Position numbers and translations under genes: made by a program. The notes under the pieces were generated by a model that made no database searches, was not told where the DNA came from, and saw nothing but the letters and a program-made list of their open reading frames with translations. This document shows, piece after piece, positions 45,673 to 53,696 of a stretch of DNA of 64,000 bases. Source of the stretch: Chitinophagaceae bacterium (GTDB lineage Bacteria > Bacteroidota > Bacteroidia > Chitinophagales > Chitinophagaceae). The stretch lies in contig JADJPV010000001.1 in NCBI GenBank assembly GCA_016713085.1, forward strand, positions 124,001 through 188,000. The letters are read 5' to 3'. The stretch's first letter is position 1; every line of letters begins with the position of its first letter.

Positions 45673-46470
45673 TCAGTTAACAGTTACTTCGCCTTTCATA
45701 TAAAACACACATTCGCCTCCCATCATTACCCGTTCGGTACTCAGCTGTTCACAGTGAATATCGCCACCACGTTTACTTAACTGTTTGGCAAACATTTTTT
45801 TCTTATCTAGTTTTTCACTCCAGAAAGGAATGAGCTGTGAGTGAGCTGAACCTGTAACCGGATCTTCATCAATACCGGCAGTTGGTGCAAAGAAGCGGGA
45901 AACAAAATCTACCTTATCCCCTTTGGCTGTAAGGATTACCATTTCGCCGGTTTTCTTTAATGCCGTAAAATCGGGCTTTGCATTTACCACTTCTGCTTCT
46001 GTATTTACTTCAATTAATAAATCACGGTATTTGTAGGCACCAACAATTTCCTTCACACTTAATATCTCAGCCATATCCTGCGGATAATCTGCAATACGCT
46101 CAGGCTTCCAGGAAGGAAAATCCATTTCATACAGCTCATTATTCTTCACCACTTTTAATAAGCCGCTTTTTGAATGAAAGGTAACAGAAGGCTTGTTATA
46201 GCCAAGTATAGAATACAATGCAAACGCACTTGCTAATGTAGCATGCCCGCATAAATTAATTTCAAGTTCAGGTGTAAACCAGCGAATGTCATAATCAGCT
46301 CCCTCCTGTTTTGACGGAACAAAGAAAACAGTTTCAGCTAAATTATTTTCCATTGCCAGCTGCTGCATCAGTTCATCATCAATCCACTTTTCTAATGGAA
46401 CAACTGCTGCCGGATTTCCTTTGAATATAGTTGAAGTGAACGCATCAACCTGGTATAAATTTAATTTCAT
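45673..46470 (-). CDS. PhzF-family isomerase-like protein
   Basis: 265 residues, a normal PhzF length. The start LNLYQVDAFTSTIFKGNPAA and the acid residue segment ENNLAETVFFVPSK (Glu that acts in PhzF), then EINLCGHATLASAFAL and DEDPVTGSAHSQLIPFW, are the family signatures. PhzF in phenazine synthesis is an isomerase; housekeeping homologues have no firm assignment. It is convergent with, and directly abutting, the transglutaminase-like gene. Confidence 0.93.
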   Translation of the reverse strand: MKLNLYQVDAFTSTIFKGNPAAVVPLEKWIDDELMQQLAMENNLAETVFFVPSKQEGADYDIRWFTPELEINLCGHATLASAFALYSILGYNKPSVTFHSKSGLLKVVKNNELYEMDFPSWKPERIADYPQDMAEILSVKEIVGAYKYRDLLIEVNTEAEVVNAKPDFTALKKTGEMVILTAKGDKVDFVSRFFAPTAGIDEDPVTGSAHSQLIPFWSEKLDKKKMFAKQLSKRGGDIHCEQLSTERVMMGGECVFYMKGEVTVN

Positions 46471-46593
46471 AATGTTTGTTTAAATAAGAAGCGAAACAAA
46501 TACGCTGCAATCTAAAAAATCATTTTCTTTTCAGGCGAATATTTGTATCGATGGTTGAAGGAGTCATTCAATGGATAACCAATGCTCAGCTGA

Positions 46594-47202
46594 TCAATAC
46601 ATTTTCGGGAGGGCCAGCTTATACCGCACTACAAGAATGCGGCTGATAAAAATAAATGCAATGCAAATGATATTGGCAATATCCGCTGCAAACGAAACTT
46701 TGAGTAAGATAAAATACAGTAACCCGCCGGCGATTGATACAGAAGCATAAATTTCTTTTCTGAAAACAAGAGGAACATTATTTAGAAGCACATCTCTGAT
46801 GACTCCGCCAAAGGAACCAGTGATGGTTCCGAGTGCAATACAAATACCGGTGCTTAAATGCAATTGCAATCCCTTTTCTACACCAATGAGTGTAAAAAAC
46901 CCAAGACCTAAAGCATCAAATAAAAATAAAGTGGTCGTTGCTTTTTTCAGAAATCGTCCAAAAATCATAGTGCCAATTGCAGCAGCAACAATTACTAACG
47001 TAGTAGTGCCGTCCTTTAACCATCCAACCGGCGTATCGCCAATGAGTAAATCCCTGAGTGTACCTCCGCCAATTGCTGTAACAAATGAGAGAATGATAAC
47101 ACCAAATGGATCCAGCTTTTTTTCCATGGCAGAAGATGCCCCTGATACTGCAAATGCAAACGTGCCGAGAATATCAATGATATGAAGCAGGTTTTCTCCC
47201 AT
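46594..47202 (-). CDS. TRIC-type (UPF0126) cation channel family protein
   Basis: 202 residues with seven hydrophobic segments. Two similar halves (IDILGTFAFAVSGASSAMEK and LFDALGLGFFTLIGVEKGLQ) with the conserved VTAIGGGTLRDLLIGDTPVG and GSFGGVIRDVLLNNVPLVF are typical of the bacterial YadS/UPF0126 family, which is structurally related to the trimeric intracellular cation channels. Ion specificity in bacteria is not settled. The bkd gene lies four bases upstream on the same strand, so the two are co-transcribed. Confidence 0.93.
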   Translation of the reverse strand: MGENLLHIIDILGTFAFAVSGASSAMEKKLDPFGVIILSFVTAIGGGTLRDLLIGDTPVGWLKDGTTTLVIVAAAIGTMIFGRFLKKATTTLFLFDALGLGFFTLIGVEKGLQLHLSTGICIALGTITGSFGGVIRDVLLNNVPLVFRKEIYASVSIAGGLLYFILLKVSFAADIANIICIAFIFISRILVVRYKLALPKMY

Positions 47203-47205
47203 GCA

Positions 47206-49593
47206 TTACTCCCGCATCATTTCCAGTATTACTGCAATAATTTCTTCTGCATTTGGCTTGCTGAAATAATCGCCATCGCTTCCATAAGATGGGCGATGCT
47301 CTTTAGCAGTAATGGTTCTCGGGGCAACATCTAAATATTTATATCCTCCCTGTTCTTCCAGTACTTTGTTGAACATATAAGCAGCAGCCCCACCGGGAAC
47401 ATCTTCATCAACAAACACAATGCGGTTGGTTTTCTTTAGCGATTCAAGAATACTGTGATGAATATCAAATGGAAGCAGAGTCTGCACATCAATTATTTCG
47501 CAGCTTGTTCCCATCTGTTCCAAATGGCGGGCTGCATCTTCAATGATACGAAGCGTAGAACCGTAAGAAATAATTGTAAAATCTGTTCCTTTCCTGATTA
47601 CTTCAGGAATGCCCATTGGCACTGTAAACGATGACAGATTAGAAGGAAGCTTTTCCTTCAGCCTGTAACCATTCAGGCATTCTATTACCAAACCGGGTTC
47701 ATTACTCTGTAATAATGTATTGTACATTCCTGCTGCCTGCACCATATTACGTGGCACACAAACATAAAATCCACGCAGGCTGTTAATGATCATACCCATT
47801 GGAGATCCGCTGTGCCAGATACCTTCTAACCGATGCCCTCTTGAACGGACAATGATGGGTGCACTCTGAATACCGCCTGTACGGAAATGCAAAGTAGCAA
47901 CATCATCCGTTAATGGCTGCAATCCATAAACGATATAATCAAGATACTGAATCTCAGCTATGGGTCTTAACCCACGCATAGCCAAACCAATTCCCTGGCC
48001 CATGATGGTTAACTCACGGATACCTGTATCAAAAATTCTTGTTTCACCATGCTTTGCCTGCAAACCTGCAAAGCCCTGGTTCACATCGCCAATAAAACCA
48101 AGATCTTCACCGAAAGCAACTACTTTAGGATTCGTTGCAAAGAGCTGATCAAAATAACGGTTAAGAATTTCATATCCATTCAGCAACGGGGCTTCTGCAG
48201 CAAAGGTTGCTTTTACTTCTGCAACTTTCATGGTGCTTGCAGCACCTTCATGGTACAAATGAGTGTTGAATAAAGATTTACTTTCTTTCATCAACTCATT
48301 ATAATATTTTTTTGCATCAATATTATTCACATCAGCCGTTAATGCAATGGCTCTGTACAGCATACTCATGATATCTCTGCGGTTCGGCTCCCTGTTTGCT
48401 TCAAGCTCCTTTAATAATTTCTGTACAGCAGTTCCATTCGAAGAATTACTGATCAACGGGTTTATTATCACAGATACTTTTTCAACCTGCTCATGAATTG
48501 GTTGATAATATTCTGCCCATGCAGCATTTCTTTCAATGCTCACTGTTCGTTTTACATCAGATTCTATTTCACTCAATTCTTCATCATCCGCCAGTGAATT
48601 TTCAATAATCCATTCTTTCATTTTTTTAATACAATCCCATTCACGTTCCCACTGTAACCGGTCAGCCGTTTTGTAACGCTCATGACTGCCCGAAGTAGAG
48701 TGACCCTGTGGTTGTGTTACTTCTTCCACATGAAATAAGGCTGGTGTATGTGTTGTGCGGATTTTTTCAATACCTGCTTCAAATACTTCGCACATACCGG
48801 CATAATCCCATGCCTTTACTTTATAGATTTCAATTCCGGTTGCACCATCATCATTAATCTGGAAACCTTTCAGTGCCTCAGATATTGAATCTTTTGTTGT
48901 TTGATATTTCTTAGGAACGGAAATTCCGAAACCATCATCCCAAACAAAAATGGCCAGCGGTATCTGCTGCACTGCCGCCGCATTTACCGTTTCCCAGAAA
49001 TGCCCTTCACTTGTTGATGCGTCGCCGATTGTTGCAAAACAAACCTCATTACCATTGTTTGATAATGAAGTAAAATCTTTTAATGTTTGTGATTGCCGAA
49101 ACAGTTTGGATGCTAATGCCAAACCAACTGACCTTGGCATTTGGGCAGCGGTAGGCGCCATTCCTGACATTAGATTTTTCCGGTTAACAAGATCCAAGAA
49201 CTCTCCATCGGCATTAACCGTTGCGGTTGCAAAATGCGAATTCATTTGACGGCCCGCACTGTGCGGTTCATGTTTTATATCCGGATCAGCATAAAGCTGT
49301 GCAAAAAATTCTTTGATTGTGACTGAACCTGTTGCAAATGCAAAGGTTTGGTCACGGTAATAGCCACTGTAAAAATCGCCTGGCTTGAAGAATTTAGCCA
49401 TTGCCAGCTGCGGCACTTCTTTCCCGTCGCCAAAAATTCCAAACTTAGCCTTGCCTGTTAACACCTCCTTTCGCCCCATTAAGCTGGCTTCCCTGCTGAG
49501 GCAGGCAAAGCGGTAATCCTGCAAAACTTCCTGTTTGAAGTGCTCAAATGAAAGTTGCTGCAATTCTAAGCTGTCTTTGGCTGATAATTCCAT
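47206..49593 (-). CDS. Oxo-acid dehydrogenase E1, alpha and beta subunits fused
   Basis: 795 residues. It is a thiamine-diphosphate E1 of the branched-chain 2-oxo acid (or pyruvate-type) complex. The N-terminal alpha half has FGIFGDGKEVPQLAMAKFFK, CFATIGDASTSEGHFWETVN and FVWDDGFGISVPKKYQ (cofactor site). The C-terminal beta half has VVAFGEDLGFIGDVNQGFAG, EIQYLDYIVYGLQPLTDDVA, RSRGHRLEGIWHSGSPMGMI and IDVQTLLPFDIHHSILES. The fusion of both subunits is common in Bacteroidota. It is usually taken as the branched-chain enzyme needed for iso-branched fatty acids, but other oxo acids cannot be excluded. The TRIC gene follows by three bases. Confidence 0.93.
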   Translation of the reverse strand: MELSAKDSLELQQLSFEHFKQEVLQDYRFACLSREASLMGRKEVLTGKAKFGIFGDGKEVPQLAMAKFFKPGDFYSGYYRDQTFAFATGSVTIKEFFAQLYADPDIKHEPHSAGRQMNSHFATATVNADGEFLDLVNRKNLMSGMAPTAAQMPRSVGLALASKLFRQSQTLKDFTSLSNNGNEVCFATIGDASTSEGHFWETVNAAAVQQIPLAIFVWDDGFGISVPKKYQTTKDSISEALKGFQINDDGATGIEIYKVKAWDYAGMCEVFEAGIEKIRTTHTPALFHVEEVTQPQGHSTSGSHERYKTADRLQWEREWDCIKKMKEWIIENSLADDEELSEIESDVKRTVSIERNAAWAEYYQPIHEQVEKVSVIINPLISNSSNGTAVQKLLKELEANREPNRRDIMSMLYRAIALTADVNNIDAKKYYNELMKESKSLFNTHLYHEGAASTMKVAEVKATFAAEAPLLNGYEILNRYFDQLFATNPKVVAFGEDLGFIGDVNQGFAGLQAKHGETRIFDTGIRELTIMGQGIGLAMRGLRPIAEIQYLDYIVYGLQPLTDDVATLHFRTGGIQSAPIIVRSRGHRLEGIWHSGSPMGMIINSLRGFYVCVPRNMVQAAGMYNTLLQSNEPGLVIECLNGYRLKEKLPSNLSSFTVPMGIPEVIRKGTDFTIISYGSTLRIIEDAARHLEQMGTSCEIIDVQTLLPFDIHHSILESLKKTNRIVFVDEDVPGGAAAYMFNKVLEEQGGYKYLDVAPRTITAKEHRPSYGSDGDYFSKPNAEEIIAVILEMMRE

Positions 49594-49597
49594 GTGG

Positions 49598-49605
49598 CAA
49601 AAATA
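49598..49605 (-). promoter_or_regulatory. -7 box of the E1 fusion gene
   Basis: TATTTTTG on the minus strand fits TAnnTTTG and ends four bases before the ATG at 49593, which suggests a leaderless mRNA. Confidence 0.4.
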
Positions 49606-49797
49606 AATGATTTCACTTCTACGTTAACACCTGTAAGCGGCTTTGGTGAAAACAACCGTGGGGCTGTGAACAAATACTCAGCTCCATAACCTTCCGGTCA
49701 ATAATTACTGCCGCTATTCGGGGCTAATGTAGTTATAAACTGGTAAAAAATTGTGAAAGGCAACCTTTCGGGGTTATGAACTGTCTGTACTTATGCT

Positions 49798-49805
49798 TAC
49801 TTTTG
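49798..49805 (+). promoter_or_regulatory. -7 box of the DUF1573 pair
   Basis: TACTTTTG fits TAnnTTTG and lies 25 bases before the ATG at 49831. No clear -33 element. Confidence 0.4.
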
Positions 49806-49830
49806 GTAATCCGTAAAAAGATCATATAAT

Positions 49831-50307
49831 ATGAAAAAACTACTTTTCTCTTTTGTGTTGAGCTGCCTGCTTAGTCTTGCTGCTGTCGCACAAACACATG
49901 ATGGTCACGATCACTCTAATCAAACCGTGACCCCAGCCAAAACTGAAATCATCAAATTATCTGAAACCAGTTTTGATTTTGGAAAGATTCCGCAGGGCAA
50001 ACCTGTAACACACAACTTTACTGTTGAAAACATTGGAAAAGATACTTTACGGCTTGAAAATGTTCAGCCAAGCTGCGGTTGCACCACACCTGAATGGAGC
50101 AAAGAAGCTATTTTGCCGGGTGGTAAAGCAACCATTAAGGTTGGTTTCAATGCAGCCTCAGAAGGAGTATTTGAGAAGCCCGTTACAATTTATTACAATG
50201 GTGGTCAGGTAAAACAATTTACTATTAAAGGCAATGTTTGGAAAACACCTGAGCAATCAGCACCGGGCAACCAGGCATTAAACATTTTTAAACAATCACA
50301 ACAATAA
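49831..50307 (+). CDS. DUF1573 exported protein, first copy
   Basis: 158 residues with a signal peptide (LLFSFVLSCLLSLAAVAQ) and a short His/Asp-rich mature start (THDGHDHSNQ) that may bind metal. The DUF1573 immunoglobulin-like domain follows: SETSFDFGKIPQGKPVTHNF, NIGKDTLRLENVQPSCGCTT and LPGGKATIKVGFNAASEG. The SCGCT motif is the family hallmark. The second copy begins 12 bases downstream. Function unknown; some members are near secretion or envelope genes. Confidence 0.9.
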   Translation: MKKLLFSFVLSCLLSLAAVAQTHDGHDHSNQTVTPAKTEIIKLSETSFDFGKIPQGKPVTHNFTVENIGKDTLRLENVQPSCGCTTPEWSKEAILPGGKATIKVGFNAASEGVFEKPVTIYYNGGQVKQFTIKGNVWKTPEQSAPGNQALNIFKQSQQ

Positions 50308-50318
50308 ACATCATTTTT

Positions 50319-50699
50319 ATGAAGTCAGTATTTGCAGCATTTTTTGCCCTGTTTTTAGTTACTGCAGCAATCGGTCAGTCTAAAAAGCCATCAGATGTGG
50401 CTAAGTTCGGCAGCGAAACAGTTGATTTGGGAAAACCAAAAGTAGGTAACCCTGTAACCGCAACATTTACATTTACCAATACAAGTACCGAAGACCTGGT
50501 AATTGAAACCGTTACTCCAGGCTGTGGCTGTACCAAATCAGATTATACAAAAGAACCCATTAAGCCGGGTAAAACCGGAACCATCACCGCTACTTATAAC
50601 GCAGCAGCGGTTGGCAATTTTACAAAGAAAGTATATGTGAAATTTTTGGGTGTAGATCAGCAACAGGAGTTAACCATCATGGGTGTTGTTCAGCAATAA
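50319..50699 (+). CDS. DUF1573 exported protein, second copy
   Basis: 126 residues with a signal peptide (SVFAAFFALFLVTAAIGQ). KFGSETVDLGKPKVGNPVTA, TPGCGCTKSDYTKEPIKPGK and TGTITATYNAAAVGNFTKK align with the copy just upstream, here with GCGCT in place of SCGCT. A tandem duplication in one transcript, followed by a strong terminator. Confidence 0.88.
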   Translation: MKSVFAAFFALFLVTAAIGQSKKPSDVAKFGSETVDLGKPKVGNPVTATFTFTNTSTEDLVIETVTPGCGCTKSDYTKEPIKPGKTGTITATYNAAAVGNFTKKVYVKFLGVDQQQELTIMGVVQQ

Positions 50700-50722
50700 A
50701 CAAATTCTTAGAAATAATTTTA

Positions 50723-50748
50723 AACCCCGGAATTTCTCCGGGGTTTTT
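50723..50748 (+). terminator. Terminator of the DUF1573 pair
   Basis: AACCCCGG, loop AATTTCT, CCGGGGTT followed by TTTCTTT, 23 bases after the stop. Confidence 0.85.
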
Positions 50749-50769
50749 CTTTGCTGTTCCCGCCTCCCC

Positions 50770-50777
50770 TATCTTTG
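50770..50777 (+). promoter_or_regulatory. -7 box of the aminotransferase gene
   Basis: TATCTTTG fits TAnnTTTG; a TTTG lies 16 bases upstream. It ends only five bases before the ATG at 50783, so the transcript is probably leaderless. Confidence 0.5.
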
Positions 50778-50782
50778 CTTTC

Positions 50783-51979
50783 ATGTTAGCAATCAGTAAA
50801 CGTGGCGAACAGATGCCACCATCTCCCATTAGAAAATTAGTTCCTTACGCAGAAGCTGCTAAAAAAAGAGGAACCAAAGTGTATCATCTCAATATTGGTC
50901 AGCCCGATATTGAAACACCGCCTGCTATTCTTGATGCAGTGCGTAATGCTGATATTAAAGTACTTGAATACAGCCACAGTGCAGGGAATGAAAGCTACCG
51001 ACGCAAACTCACACAGTATTATAAAAAAGTTGGTATTGATATTAACTACGATCAGATACTGATTACTACTGGCGGAAGTGAAGCCATCATGTTTGGATTT
51101 CTTACTTGCCTCAATGCTGGTGATGAAGTGATTATCCCTGAACCTTTTTATGCAAACTATAATGGCTTTGCCTGTGCTGCCGGAGTAAATGTTGTTCCTA
51201 TTACTTCAACCATTGAAACTGGTTTTGCATTACCTCCTATTGGGGAATTTGAAAAAGTAATTACATCAAAAACAAAAGCCATTGTTATCTGCAGTCCGAA
51301 TAATCCAACCGGTTATTTATACAGTAAGGAAGAAATGAATAAGCTGAAAGATGTTTGTCTCAAACATAATCTCTATCTCTTCAGCGATGAAGCATACCGT
51401 GAATTTTGTTATGATGGCGATTACGTTAGTGCCATGCATATTCAGGGACTTGACCAGCATGTAGTATTGATGGATACCATCAGTAAACGATACAGTGCCT
51501 GTGGTGCAAGACTTGGTGCATTTGTTACAAAAAACAAAGCAGTGTATGATGCTGCCATGAAATTTGCACAGGCAAGATTAAGTCCACCGGGATTGGCACA
51601 GATCATGGCTGAAGCAGCTGTTGATTTACCCGATGAATATTTCGATGCACCCAAAGCTGAATATCTTTCCCGCAGAAATTTATTAGTGAAACGTTTGAAC
51701 GAAATGCCCGGTGTTTTCTGTCCTAACCCCGGTGGCGCTTTTTATGCAATGGCGAAATTGCCCATTGATGACAGCGATACATTCTGTCAATGGTTACTGG
51801 AATCATTTTCACATAAAGGACAAACTGTAATGCTTGCACCTGCCACCGGATTTTATAGAACAGCCGGTTTAGGGAAACATGAAGTGCGGCTTGCGTATGT
51901 GCTCAATTTAGATTCACTCAATAAAGCAATGGATTGTTTAGCAGAAGCATTAAAGGTTTATCCGGGAAGAACGAACTGA
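50783..51979 (+). CDS. Class I/II PLP-dependent aminotransferase
   Basis: 398 residues. The body has the fold-type I pattern: VYHLNIGQPDIETPPAILDA, ILITTGGSEAIMFGFLTCLN, VICSPNNPTGYLYSKEEMNK and DEAYREFCYDGDY. The PLP Lys is in MDTISKRYSACGARLGAFV (S-K-R), and an Arg late in the chain (KHEVRLAYVLNLD) would bind the substrate carboxyl. It is close to aspartate/aromatic transaminases, but the amino acid used cannot be told. It is convergent with the DUF2339 gene. Confidence 0.93.
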   Translation: MLAISKRGEQMPPSPIRKLVPYAEAAKKRGTKVYHLNIGQPDIETPPAILDAVRNADIKVLEYSHSAGNESYRRKLTQYYKKVGIDINYDQILITTGGSEAIMFGFLTCLNAGDEVIIPEPFYANYNGFACAAGVNVVPITSTIETGFALPPIGEFEKVITSKTKAIVICSPNNPTGYLYSKEEMNKLKDVCLKHNLYLFSDEAYREFCYDGDYVSAMHIQGLDQHVVLMDTISKRYSACGARLGAFVTKNKAVYDAAMKFAQARLSPPGLAQIMAEAAVDLPDEYFDAPKAEYLSRRNLLVKRLNEMPGVFCPNPGGAFYAMAKLPIDDSDTFCQWLLESFSHKGQTVMLAPATGFYRTAGLGKHEVRLAYVLNLDSLNKAMDCLAEALKVYPGRTN

Positions 51980-51980
51980 T

Positions 51981-53348
51981 CTATTCATCATCTCTGAAAA
52001 TAAGATGCCTGTATTTTTGATAGAGAAATGCAATGACCAGTAAAATGGCACCGATTGAAACATAAGAAATTATCTTTTCAATAGTAGAAAATCCGGCACT
52101 GTCGAACACAACAAGTTTCAGCAGTGTAATGCTGAACAAAAGAATAGAAGCAACCCGGAAAATCCGGAACCTTTGCCACAAACCAACGAGGAATAATACA
52201 ACTGCAGTAAATACCCACACAATTGTAATGGACGTTCCTTCAAATTTTAAAGGAACATACACAATGAAAAGTGCAAGACTGAGTATGAGATATGTATGCC
52301 AGATCAGTTTCTGATTCGTAAACACTATTTTTCCTGTAAAGGCAAACAGCAGGTGAAGTACACTCATTACAAGCGTTATAAAAGAAATATTATCCGCACT
52401 TCCTTTATAAGAATAGAGATAAGCAGAAGAACTGTATAAAAAAATACTGAGCAGAATCAATAATACAAGGTCGCCTGCATCGGGTTCCTGTTTCCTGAAA
52501 ATCCTGAACGCCGTTACGGTAAATAGAAACTGAATAAAAAATAAACCAATAAATAACCATGCTGTAAACTTATAGGTTACATCGTAACGGATAAACAACC
52601 ACGACAATAAGATCACCCAGCTAAAGGCAAATGAAAGAATCTTTAATAACTGCCAGTTCCTTCTGAAAGAGATGAGCAGGATTCCACAGTTAATCAGGAA
52701 AATATAAGTGAACAGCATGAACACATTTCCTGAATTTCCTCCTACTAAAAAAGGAATACCGTATGAACCAACCAAAGCAAGCACTGCAATTTCATGCCGG
52801 TTATATTTCAGTGAAATGAATACAGCGAGGAATGTAAGCAGCATCATGATAATAAATGCAATCGGTCTTGATAAAAAACCATAATACTCAAATGCACCAT
52901 AAGTAGTAAAGTAAAATGCCGCCATTGCCCCACTGAAAAGAATGGCGCTGAATGCTTCATACCGTTTCCGAAGTAATACAGAAAAGAAAAATAATAATCC
53001 GGCGGCTGCGTATGCAAGCCCAATGCGGCCGGCAGCAGTGATGAGATTTTTATCAATCGCATACTTTACACCTATTGCAATACCAATAATTAAAACGATG
53101 ATTCCTGCAAACTGGATCAATCGAAGTCCTACAAGTTTTTCAAGTCCAAAAGAAGATATGATTTCTTTCTGAACTGAAGAATTCATTTGCGATGAAGGCC
53201 GGGCATTTGTCTGTAAAGGATTTTCAATTGCACGAAGTTGTGACAGCTGGTGCTGAATAGCGATTAATTCTTTTCTGCCCTGATCCTGTTGTAATTTCAG
53301 CTGATCAATCCTTCCCTGTAATTCTGCTATTTGTTCGTTAATCTCCAT
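51981..53348 (-). CDS. DUF2339 polytopic membrane protein (short form)
   Basis: 455 residues. A coiled-coil start (INEQIAELQGRIDQLKLQQD) and low-complexity linker are followed by about twelve hydrophobic segments from residue 70 (IIVLIIGIAIGVKYAIDKNL, AAAGLLFFFSVLLRKRYEAF). The GLRLIQFAGIIVLIIGIAIG start resembles DUF2339, whose members are often 700-900 residues, so this is a compact version or a truncated one. No frameshift was found in it. Function unknown. It is convergent with the aminotransferase gene, one base from its stop. Confidence 0.78.
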   Translation of the reverse strand: MEINEQIAELQGRIDQLKLQQDQGRKELIAIQHQLSQLRAIENPLQTNARPSSQMNSSVQKEIISSFGLEKLVGLRLIQFAGIIVLIIGIAIGVKYAIDKNLITAAGRIGLAYAAAGLLFFFSVLLRKRYEAFSAILFSGAMAAFYFTTYGAFEYYGFLSRPIAFIIMMLLTFLAVFISLKYNRHEIAVLALVGSYGIPFLVGGNSGNVFMLFTYIFLINCGILLISFRRNWQLLKILSFAFSWVILLSWLFIRYDVTYKFTAWLFIGLFFIQFLFTVTAFRIFRKQEPDAGDLVLLILLSIFLYSSSAYLYSYKGSADNISFITLVMSVLHLLFAFTGKIVFTNQKLIWHTYLILSLALFIVYVPLKFEGTSITIVWVFTAVVLFLVGLWQRFRIFRVASILLFSITLLKLVVFDSAGFSTIEKIISYVSIGAILLVIAFLYQKYRHLIFRDDE

Positions 53349-53489
53349 CTTTACTCCTGAAGATTAAAAGTAGGTTGTTTTTTAGTATTGAACTTTAAAA
53401 CAGACAATTATTGCTGCAACTGCCTTCTTAACTCATTCTTAAAAAAGAAACCTATACCTGATATTATGCTCCATTATCAATCAGTGTAA

Positions 53490-53640
53490 TCATTTCATCA
53501 TCCCTGGCACCCCATCAACTTCAATCTTTATCCTTTCTGGTGAATGATGTAAGGAAATAAAATGTACAGAGGAGTCCTCTTCCTCTGACCAAATTATTGA
53601 GAATTTCTCAGCTTTTAATAATCTGTATCCCTTATGATTT
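53490..53640 (-). pseudogene. Possible gene remnant downstream of the GH42 gene
   Basis: In the 348-base gap 53349-53696, one minus-strand frame without a start reads LPNHKGYRLLKAEKFSIIWS, then EEEDSSVHFISLHHSPERIK and IEVDGVPGMMK to a TGA at 53490-53492. The amino acid make-up is protein-like and the codon bias is coding-like, but there is no start and no family I can name. It may be a relic of a gene linked to the GH42 enzyme. The rest of the gap shows nothing clear. Confidence 0.3.
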
Positions 53641-53696
53641 GGTAATTAAAACAGCCATGCTTCCATGCAAGAGTAATAAATACCAATTCTCCATCT

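Noticed and set aside
51981..53348. DUF2339 gene as frameshifted because it is short
   Set aside because: The frame is open from a good start through many membrane segments to a clean end, and no coding continuation was found in other frames.
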